IMG/VR virus record: IMGVR_UViG_3300033146_004404
Location: 126,001-190,000 of that record
From: a virus
Direction: 5' to 3' (one strand)
DNA length: 64,000 bases
Below the pieces are notes generated by a model. That model saw nothing but the letters and a program-made list of their open reading frames with translations, was not told where the DNA came from and did no database searches. Shown here piece by piece: positions 51,500-57,856 of this stretch (its first letter is position 1; every line of letters starts with the position of its first letter). Both the position numbers and the translations under genes were made by a program.

Positions 51500-51724
51500 A
51501 TGAGCAAGAAAAAGAAAACTGTCAAAGAAGAGATTGCCTCTAAAAATGAAGTAGAAGTAGAAGTGAAAGCTCCTGAAGTAGAAGTAGAAGTAGAAGTGAA
51601 AGCTCCTGAAGTAGAAGTAAAAGTGAAAGCTCCTGAAGTAGAAGTAAAAGTGAAAGCTCCTGAAGTAGAAGTGAAGCAGACGCCAAAGTCTAATTACGAA
51701 ATTAGAACTGGAGTAAAGAAGTAA
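51500..51724 (+). CDS. Repeat protein with APEVEVKVK units
   Basis: A 74-residue protein, MSKKKKTVKEEIASKNEVEV then about four near-identical units of 9-11 residues (KAPEVEVKV), encoded by 27-33-base tandem DNA repeats, and a basic end (NYEIRTGVKK). The sequence is low-complexity and probably extended or beta-stacking. Unit number will vary by slippage. A ribosome site AAAGGAAG lies upstream, and a strong terminator overlaps its stop. Function unknown. Confidence 0.6.
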   Translation: MSKKKKTVKEEIASKNEVEVEVKAPEVEVEVEVKAPEVEVKVKAPEVEVKVKAPEVEVKQTPKSNYEIRTGVKK

Positions 51725-51758
51725 AAAAAGAGTTGGTTTAAAAACCAACTCTTTTTTT
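51723..51758. terminator. Terminator with 17-bp stem
   Basis: A-run AGAGTTGGTTT pairs with AAACCAACTCT T-run; symmetrical, so active in either direction. The next early promoter starts two bases later. Confidence 0.9.
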
Positions 51759-51760
51759 AC

Positions 51761-51789
51761 TTGACAAAAAAAGAACAATATGGTATAAT
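51761..51789 (+). promoter_or_regulatory. Early promoter for the 72-residue protein
   Basis: TTGACA 51761-51766, 17-base spacer, TATAAT 51784-51789, extended TGG. AAGGAG follows before the TTG start. Confidence 0.88.
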
Positions 51790-51808
51790 GTAATATAAGG
51801 AGAAAAAA

Positions 51809-52027
51809 TTGGCTATAAAAAACAAAGAAGTAATGGGGCTAATTAACCAAAAAACAAAAGAGATGGAAAAGCATCTTAATAGTATTGAAGAAGAATTAAA
51901 AAAAGATGAAGATCGATTTAGTAAAGCAGCTGTGTCATTAAGTGTTGGTAAAGTTATGAAACTTCATCAAGATATAGCTTTTTTTCTCGGCGTTCATGAT
52001 GACAATCCAAAATACCTAGGCAACTAG
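51809..52027 (+). CDS. Small helical early protein
   Basis: A 72-residue protein starting TTG behind AAGGAG. Predicted as two helices (INQKTKEMEKHLNSIEEELK and FSKAAVSLSVGKVMKLHQDI), with an Asp/Asn-rich end. No family recognised. A single-gene early unit between two terminators. Small early proteins of this kind often modify host enzymes, but nothing here says so directly. Confidence 0.6.
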   Translation: MAIKNKEVMGLINQKTKEMEKHLNSIEEELKKDEDRFSKAAVSLSVGKVMKLHQDIAFFLGVHDDNPKYLGN

Positions 52028-52056
52028 AGTTTATCGTGCTAACTCTAAATTTTTTT
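52025..52056 (+). terminator. Terminator after the 72-residue protein gene
   Basis: TAGAGTT / AACTCTA stem, nine-base loop, AA then seven T. It starts in the stop codon. Confidence 0.8.
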
Positions 52057-52061
52057 ATGAC

Positions 52062-52072
52062 GTAAAGATAAA
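52062..52072 (+). promoter_or_regulatory. Late-type motif (GTAAAGATAAA)
   Basis: GTAAAGATAAA ends three bases before the ATG at 52076, so any transcript from it would start at or after the ATG. Confidence 0.45.
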
Positions 52073-52075
52073 GTA

Positions 52076-53001
52076 ATGAATAAATTAACCATTAATGAAG
52101 CAAAAAAGAGATTTAAAGAAAAGCACGGCGATAAATATAGATATTTTAATTTTTGTAGATATGAAGGAACAAGCCAAAAAATTAAAATAATATGTCCTAT
52201 CCATGGAGAGTTCTTTCAGAGTGTAAAAATGCACCTTGCTGGTCAAGGCTGTAGATTATGTAGTTATGAAAAAAGAGCAAGTCAATCAAAAAAAACAAGC
52301 CTTGTTTTTATAACTGAATCCAAAGAAGTTCATGGTGACGAATACGACTATTCAAAGGTCTTTTATTTAAGGAAAGACAAAAAGGTAAAAATAATATGTC
52401 CTATTCATGGAGTTTTTTTGCAAAGACCTGATGTTCATTTAAATGGAGCTGGATGTCCTACTTGCGGAAGAATAAAAAGTGACTTAAGTAGAAGAAAAAC
52501 TACAGAAGATTTCATTAATCGTTCTGTAAAAGTACACGGTAATAAATACAACTACGCTAAAACAAAATATGTTACAGCAAAAGAAAAAGTGTTAATATGT
52601 TGTAAAAAGCACGGAGAATTTTTACAAAGACCAAATAACCACTTAAACGGAGCTGGATGTCCTGTTTGTTGTGAGAGCAGGGAGAGAAGGAAATAGAGGA
52701 AATTCTTACAGAAAGAAAAATTGCTTTTACAAGACAAAAACTTTTTAAGGGTTGTAATGGAGTAAAGAGAGCTCTGCCTTTCGATTTCTTTTTAGAAGAG
52801 TTAAACGTTTGTATAGAATACGACAGAGTTCAGCATTATAAGCCAATAGCTTATTTTGGAGGTTCCGAAAAACTAAACAAGACCCAGTAAGCAGATAAAA
52901 TAAAAAATCTTTTTTGTAAAAAAGAAAAAATAAAATTAATACGAATTCCTTATTATGAATATAAGAATATAGAGGAGTTTCTTATGGAGAAAATAAACTA
53001 A
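52076..53001 (+). pseudogene. Frameshifted and nonsense-mutated homing endonuclease
   Basis: The first 206 codons carry three repeats of about 60 residues with F-x-x-K-x-x-x-x-H-G-x-x-Y-x-Y and C-P-x-H-G motifs (IICPIHGEFFQS, IICPIHGVFLQR, CKKHGEFLQR, each with GxGCPxC), a DNA-binding array of phage homing endonucleases. The frame then stops at 52696. In another frame the sequence continues EIEEILTERKIAF, LPFDFFLEELNVCIEYDRVQ HY, FGGSEKLNKTQ, stop at 52888-52890, then KIKNLFCKKEKIKLIRIPYY, ending 53001: the nuclease domain. Restoring one G in the GGG at 52679-52681 rejoins the frames as ESRGEKEIEEIL. So two lesions inactivate the gene. Confidence 0.85.
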
Positions 53002-54318
53002 ATGTTAAAAAAACTACAGGAAATGGTAGATGATCTTTCATCTACTAACTCAAAGAATGAAAAACTTGAGAGACTTAAAAAATACGATGATGAATTTACT
53101 CTTGCATTGATTAAGTACGCTCACGATCCGATGATACAATTTAATGTGACGTCGAAAACTATAAAAGCTTACACAGGCTCTCATAAAAATAGAGTTATGG
53201 TAGAGGATGACATATTCTCTTTGCTAGATCAGTTAAAAGACAGAAAACTCACTGGTCACGCAGCACTTGCAGCAGTAAGAGAATACGTAGATTCTTTTAA
53301 ACAGTATGAAGATCTTATCTATTCAATCATAGATAAAAATTTAAAAATAAGAATGAGTGACAGCTCAATAAACAAAGTATTCCCAGATCTCATCCCAGAG
53401 TTCAAAGTGCAACTCGCAGACAAATATAATAAAGACAGACTTCCTCCATTCAAAACAGAGAAGTGGTACTCATCAAGAAAACTGGACGGTGTTAGATGTA
53501 TTGCAGTAGTGGATTTTACTTTTGGGAAAGAAGTAGTGGACTTTTACAGCAGGACTGGCAAAGAGTTCTTCACGCTTGGCGTCGTAGGTGTCGCAATAAA
53601 AAAAGAATTAAAAAAAATTTATACCAACGAAAAATTCATCTTAGACGGCGAAATGTGTATTGTTGACGAGAAAGGTGATGAAAGCTTTTCTGAAGTTATA
53701 AAGCTTGTCAGAAAGAAAGATTATTATATAGAAAATCCAAGATATAAAATCTTTGATATAATTCTTTTTGATGACTTTATAAAGAAATCAGGAAAAACTC
53801 TTTTTAGTAAACGCTATGATAAATATATGCAGATTAAATCACCTTCTGGCATTCTTGATCCTGTAAAACAGACAGTCATTGAAGACGAAGAAGATTTTAA
53901 CATTTGTAATGTCGAAGCTATTACGAATGAATGGGAAGGGTTAATAATAAGAAAAGATTGTGAATATGCCGGAAAACGTTCTAAGAACATGCTAAAAGTA
54001 AAACAATTTCATGAAGCAGAATATGTTGTTAAAAGTATTGGAACTGATATGGTTAGATATATTGATGAGACTACTGGAGTTGAAGCTGAAGAAGAAATGC
54101 TTAAGCGAATTAACATAATCCACAAAGGAAACAATGTCGGTGTTGGTTCTGGATTTTCTTTACAGCAGAGAAAAGATTTCTTTAAAGACCCTTCATTAAT
54201 AATAGGAAAGACAATAACAGTTAAATTTTTTGAAGAGTCAATGGATGCCAAATCAGGAATGTATTCATTAAGGTTTCCAGTATTGAAAGCGATTCATGGA
54301 AAAGAGAGAGTAGTGTAA
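53002..54318 (+). CDS. ATP-dependent DNA ligase
   Basis: A 438-residue ligase. Motif I RKLDGVR with the nucleotide-accepting K160; motif III ILDGEMCI; motif IIIa KIFDIILFDDF; motif IV EWEGLIIRK; motif V LKVKQFHEAEYVV. The N-terminal 145 residues form a helical DNA-binding domain and the C-terminus an OB domain (GSGFSLQQR, ITVKFFEES). It seals nicks during replication and recombination, as gp30 does in T4. Its ATG follows the pseudogene's stop directly (TAAATG); the TTCTTATGGAG upstream gives a ribosome site. Confidence 0.92.
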   Translation: MLKKLQEMVDDLSSTNSKNEKLERLKKYDDEFTLALIKYAHDPMIQFNVTSKTIKAYTGSHKNRVMVEDDIFSLLDQLKDRKLTGHAALAAVREYVDSFKQYEDLIYSIIDKNLKIRMSDSSINKVFPDLIPEFKVQLADKYNKDRLPPFKTEKWYSSRKLDGVRCIAVVDFTFGKEVVDFYSRTGKEFFTLGVVGVAIKKELKKIYTNEKFILDGEMCIVDEKGDESFSEVIKLVRKKDYYIENPRYKIFDIILFDDFIKKSGKTLFSKRYDKYMQIKSPSGILDPVKQTVIEDEEDFNICNVEAITNEWEGLIIRKDCEYAGKRSKNMLKVKQFHEAEYVVKSIGTDMVRYIDETTGVEAEEEMLKRINIIHKGNNVGVGSGFSLQQRKDFFKDPSLIIGKTITVKFFEESMDAKSGMYSLRFPVLKAIHGKERVV

Positions 54319-54325
54319 AGATAAT
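54315..54325 (+). promoter_or_regulatory. Late promoter motif GTAAAGATAAT
   Basis: Exact motif overlapping the ligase stop codon, 25 bases before the ATG at 54351. The following ATTATATAA / TTATATAAT arms place the ribosome site GTAAGGA in a loop. Confidence 0.65.
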
Positions 54326-54350
54326 TATATAAAAAAGTAAGGATTATATA

Positions 54351-55814
54351 ATGACTTTAATAGAAGAGATTAGAAGAAACTCTGGGGTTGAGTTAAATGA
54401 GACAATTCATGGACGATTAACAATAAGAGCTATAAAAAAGATTCAGAAAGAAGTTGATAAAATGTATTCTAAGGAAGCAGCTTCCTTAGACTCTAGTTCC
54501 AGTAAAGCTGATAAAAAAGATCTTGAATATTTTGGAATTTTTAGAAGAAGAGTTAGCGAAGTAGTGATAGAGCTTGAAACCCTTGATAAGAAGACTAATT
54601 CATCAAGAGGATTTGAGAGAAGAATGAATAAAGAGAAATTCAAATCTCTTGAAACTAAATATTCTGCTTTAATTTCTGCTTCAAGACATATGAAGAAATC
54701 AAGAAAGTTGAAAATATTAGGGGTTCTAGTTCTAACTTCAGGAATAAGTATGTATATAGCCACCAGAATTGGTGTTGATCTTCCTAATCCTGGTGGCTTT
54801 AATGCGTGGATAAATATGTTATTAGTTGGTGGTGGAATGGGGGCTCTTGGATCGTCGGATTTGAAAAACATGCAAAAAAACGAGGAAATGGATAAAGCCC
54901 TTGTAAGGCTAGTATCAGAAGAGCTTGAGAAAAAGTCTAAGGGAGACTATAAAAAAAAGAGCAGTAAATTAGATGAAAGCGTAAGTGATAAGGTTGAAAG
55001 TTCAAAGAAAAGGATCTTTAGAAAAATAAGAATAGCAGTTGAGCTATCACGAAAAAAACGTTCAAAGAAGTTTTTTGCTGGCTTGTATAAAATATTGAAA
55101 AAGAAAGGTCAGCAAGAAGAAAAAATAGATGAAGCTTTAATAACTAAGGCTGATATTAAAATGCTTTTCTGGGGACATAATTCCCCAGAAGAAACTAAAT
55201 CAGTTAATAAAATGACTAAAGATATTTTACGTATTAGCTTTAAAGAGATAAAGAATATAGATAAGATAGAAAAATCTGTAGATAAACTTTTGAGTCTACT
55301 TATTAAGAATGAATATGATAAACAAGATGAGAAAGATTACAAAGAAATACAGAAGGTCTTTAGAAAAAATAAAATAAAAATTGAAAGTGTTATAGGTGGA
55401 GATTCTGATGCTCAAGGAGTTCATCAGTTAGAATCTAAAAAAACAGTTTTTTCTGTAGATATAACAAAGAATAGAGAAATAGTAAAATCTACTATTATTC
55501 ATGAATTAACGCATAAGAAACAGTCAGAGCTCTTAAAGAAATACGCCCCAAGAACTTGGAAACGTCTTTGGATGAGAATAAATGACAAAGATTATCACGA
55601 TATTGCAATGGAAGTAGGTGCTTTTCATGAAGAGTATGTTTATTTAATAGAGAAGATGGAAAAAGCTGACAAGAAAACAAAAAGAGTATTATCAGCTTTT
55701 TTAATAGAAGAGATTTTCTACAGAGATAACTTAAAGGACAATATTTTGAGGGACTATCCAAAAAATGATCCTGTAGTAAAATTTATAAAGAGAGTTAAAG
55801 TAATAAAAATATAA
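54351..55814 (+). CDS. Metallopeptidase-like protein with capsid-targeting-like leader
   Basis: A 487-residue protein. Leader MTLIEEIRRNSGVELNE (1-17) with predicted cleavage before T18. Residues 20-120 are helical and charged; two hydrophobic segments follow at about 121-142 (ILGVLVLTSGISMYIATRIG) and 152-166 (WINMLLVGGGMGALG). The C-terminal domain has IIHELTH (HELTH at 384-388) and, about 40 residues on, AMEVGAFHEEY, a candidate third ligand, as in gluzincin-type zinc metallopeptidases. The target is unknown. I infer a packaged enzyme delivered with the DNA and anchored in the membrane. Behind its own late motif and AAGGA. Confidence 0.72.
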   Translation: MTLIEEIRRNSGVELNETIHGRLTIRAIKKIQKEVDKMYSKEAASLDSSSSKADKKDLEYFGIFRRRVSEVVIELETLDKKTNSSRGFERRMNKEKFKSLETKYSALISASRHMKKSRKLKILGVLVLTSGISMYIATRIGVDLPNPGGFNAWINMLLVGGGMGALGSSDLKNMQKNEEMDKALVRLVSEELEKKSKGDYKKKSSKLDESVSDKVESSKKRIFRKIRIAVELSRKKRSKKFFAGLYKILKKKGQQEEKIDEALITKADIKMLFWGHNSPEETKSVNKMTKDILRISFKEIKNIDKIEKSVDKLLSLLIKNEYDKQDEKDYKEIQKVFRKNKIKIESVIGGDSDAQGVHQLESKKTVFSVDITKNREIVKSTIIHELTHKKQSELLKKYAPRTWKRLWMRINDKDYHDIAMEVGAFHEEYVYLIEKMEKADKKTKRVLSAFLIEEIFYRDNLKDNILRDYPKNDPVVKFIKRVKVIKI

Positions 55815-55826
55815 GAAGGGAATATA

Positions 55827-56210
55827 ATGCTAGACATAGATAAAGAAGTGCTGAATGAGAAGTATAATAATGGAGACATGGAATACTTTTTTAGTAAAGC
55901 AGAAAAAATTGCTGACTTCTTACTAACTAGAAACTATAAAGTTTTTGATAGCGAAAAAAGAGCCGATATGGTTCAAGAGTGCCTTGAAAATCTTTGGAAG
56001 AAACAACTCCAAGGAAAGATAGATGGATCTAAAAACCTAATGGCTTTCATTTGGAAAAATTCAGATTTTAGGATAAAAGAGATATTCAGAAAAGAGAATA
56101 ACAGGAACAGAATTGCTCCTTTTATTTCATACGATAATGAAGAATTTGAGTTTCTTAAGGGAATCGGCAGCGAGAAGTATAATAAAGAATTCTTTGAAAT
56201 GCTTGCTTGA
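55827..56210 (+). CDS. Sigma-factor-like protein, probable late sigma (T4 gp55 type)
   Basis: A 127-residue protein resembling sigma70 region 2 only: FSKAEKIADFLLTRNYKVF, RADMVQECLENLWKKQLQG, and AFIWKNSDFRIKEIFRKENN, matching the promoter-melting and -10 recognition helices. T4 gp55 is likewise a short sigma with little beyond region 2, and it recognises a lone -10-like box. Here that box would be GTAAAGATAAT. The ATG has AAGGGA. It is co-transcribed with the metallopeptidase-like gene and lies just before the densest cluster of these motifs. The sigma call is from pattern, without a search. Confidence 0.65.
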   Translation: MLDIDKEVLNEKYNNGDMEYFFSKAEKIADFLLTRNYKVFDSEKRADMVQECLENLWKKQLQGKIDGSKNLMAFIWKNSDFRIKEIFRKENNRNRIAPFISYDNEEFEFLKGIGSEKYNKEFFEMLA

Positions 56211-56212
56211 TC

Positions 56213-56320
56213 TTATTCTCTCCTTGTAAAGATAAAGGAGAGAATAATTATTTTCTCCCTGTAAAGATAATATAAAGGAGAGAATAATTATTTTCTCCCT
56301 GTAAAGATAATATAAAGGAG
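56213..56320 (+). promoter_or_regulatory. Triplicated late promoter hairpins, including a perfect 40-bp tandem duplication
   Basis: Three late motifs at 56226, 56261 and 56301, each in the loop of a stem formed by TTCTCC-type and GGAGAA-type arms. The first has a perfect 13-bp stem (56213-56225 with 56235-56247). Bases 56241-56280 and 56281-56320 are identical. The third hairpin hides the AAGGAG site of the gene at 56326. Confidence 0.8.
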
Positions 56321-56325
56321 AAGCT

Positions 56326-57027
56326 ATGACCTTAAGAAAGAAGATAGAAATGACTTCTATCAATGAAGAAAATGAGTATTTAGTAGAAGGAATTCGATTC
56401 TTCAAAACTTCAAAAAAAATCACTTCATATATAAAAAAAATAGAAAAAAAGAATACCAACGGATCTCTTGATGGCCTAATAGAGCGACTTGAAAGAGTAT
56501 CTAAAAACTTTGAAGTCGCCGAAAGAATGCACCAAACTGGTAGAAAAACTGAAGCAAAACAATTATATTTACAGTACAAAAAAGATAATATTTTATTAAT
56601 GACTGCTCTAAATAAAGAATCAACTAAGAAAATATTAGTAAGACTAGGAATAGGATTAATTGTATTACAAGTTCTTTTAAGTATGACTACCGGAATTGGT
56701 TTATATGAAAGATTATTTATGAGAGGAGCATCGACAGCAGCAAGAATGGCTGGAAGATCAGGAGCTTTAGTTTCAACTGAAGTTCTTAGCGATAATCTTC
56801 CTGGCTCATCAGGGGCTCCTTCTTTAGAATCCCTTGACGCATCGCAACTCGTACTAAACAATGAAATAAAAAACTTAAAGAAAGATGTAGGTTTTTCTAA
56901 AGATGCAATAAAAGACAAAGCTAAAGAACTTGCAGCTCTTGAGAAGTTTGAAAAAGCACTAAAAAAGTTTAATAAAGCAAATGGAAAAGGACTAAGCATC
57001 TTAGATAAGATATTAGGTAGAAAATAA
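56326..57027 (+). CDS. Capsid-targeted-like membrane protein, first of a tandem pair
   Basis: A 233-residue protein. The leader MTLRKKIEMTSINEENEYLVE has a likely cleavage before G22 (LVE-G). The mature part begins GIRFFKTSKK, followed by a charged helix (about 30-100), one clear hydrophobic segment (105-126; LVRLGIGLIVLQVLLSMTTG), a Ser/Ala-rich region and a C-terminal basic coiled coil. It is a clear paralogue of the next gene: both share FFKTSK, I-K-K-x-E-K-K-N and the spacing to the hydrophobic segment. I infer an ejected internal protein. Translation is likely limited to late transcripts by the hairpin over its ribosome site. Confidence 0.65.
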   Translation: MTLRKKIEMTSINEENEYLVEGIRFFKTSKKITSYIKKIEKKNTNGSLDGLIERLERVSKNFEVAERMHQTGRKTEAKQLYLQYKKDNILLMTALNKESTKKILVRLGIGLIVLQVLLSMTTGIGLYERLFMRGASTAARMAGRSGALVSTEVLSDNLPGSSGAPSLESLDASQLVLNNEIKNLKKDVGFSKDAIKDKAKELAALEKFEKALKKFNKANGKGLSILDKILGRK

Positions 57028-57035
57028 TTTAATCT

Positions 57036-57046
57036 GTAAAGTTAAG
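57036..57046 (+). promoter_or_regulatory. Late promoter motif variant (GTAAAGTTAAG)
   Basis: GTAAAGTTAAG then TATATAAATAATAA, 28 bases before the ATG at 57075. Confidence 0.5.
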
Positions 57047-57074
57047 TATATAAATAATAACAATGGAGAAAACT

Positions 57075-57797
57075 ATGAATTTAATGGAAGAAATTACAAG
57101 TAATGCTGGTGTAGAGTATCTTGAAAAATCTATTTCCCTTGAAGAAGATTTAAAAAATCCAGACAACTTCTATATAACAGAAGGTCTTGTGTTTTTTAAA
57201 ACTTCTAAGAGATTAGAGAAATATATCAAAAAACTTGAGAAAAAGAATAAAGACGGAGCTATTGATATTTTGATAAACAAGCTAAAAGACACACGAGCTA
57301 ATTTTGTCAAAGTTGAAGCTATGCACAAAAACGGCGAAAGAAAAAAAGCTAAAGAACTATACAAGAAGCTAAGAACTGATAACGTAGGAATAGTTCGAAT
57401 GATGAGAAAAGATTCTATGAAAAAAGCTTTAATAACTGCTGGTGTTGCAGGATTAGCTCTTACAGCAGTAGGATTTGCTGTTTATGGAATGGGCGGATTT
57501 GGTATAGCTGGAGCAAAAATTGCTTCAGGCGTAGGTGCATTAAAAGGCAAGGCTGCAGAAGGAGCAGGTGCATTAAAAGGCAAGGCTGCAGACGTATTTG
57601 GAAAAGGCGCTGAAGCCCCAGGTGTTAGAACTGGATTTGGCCAAGATGTAGGCAACAAAGCTTATCAGGGAAGAAAAATTTTAGGCGCTAATAAAATTAG
57701 AACATTAGAAGCTATTCCTGCGACTCCTTCTGATTCTCAGTACTTAAAAAATATGGAGAAAATGCAAGCAGTTATTTCTGGTCATCGAAACGTTTAA
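57075..57797 (+). CDS. Capsid-targeted-like membrane protein, second of a tandem pair
   Basis: A 240-residue protein from the ATG at 57075, which has GGAG six bases upstream; an in-frame ATG four codons earlier (57063) overlaps that ribosome site and has none of its own. Leader MNLMEEITSNAGVEYLEKS runs to FYITE, with predicted cleavage before GLVFFKTSKR. A helical region, a Gly/Ala-rich hydrophobic segment (about 118-145) and a flexible Gly/Lys/Ala tail follow. The tail contains a 33-base direct repeat (57534 and 57567) giving two GALKGKAA units. Paralogue of the preceding gene. Confidence 0.65.
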   Translation: MNLMEEITSNAGVEYLEKSISLEEDLKNPDNFYITEGLVFFKTSKRLEKYIKKLEKKNKDGAIDILINKLKDTRANFVKVEAMHKNGERKKAKELYKKLRTDNVGIVRMMRKDSMKKALITAGVAGLALTAVGFAVYGMGGFGIAGAKIASGVGALKGKAAEGAGALKGKAADVFGKGAEAPGVRTGFGQDVGNKAYQGRKILGANKIRTLEAIPATPSDSQYLKNMEKMQAVISGHRNV

Positions 57798-57821
57798 GAT
57801 ATAGATCAACTAGATAATTAA

Positions 57822-57850
57822 TTGACAAAAAAAGAATAATATGTTATAAT
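57822..57850 (+). promoter_or_regulatory. Early promoter for dnaE fragment 3
   Basis: TTGACA 57822-57827, 17-base spacer, TATAAT 57845-57850, extended TGT. Seven bases after the -10 comes the ATG at 57857, so the start of transcription and the start codon coincide. Confidence 0.9.
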
Positions 57851-57856
57851 TCTTAT

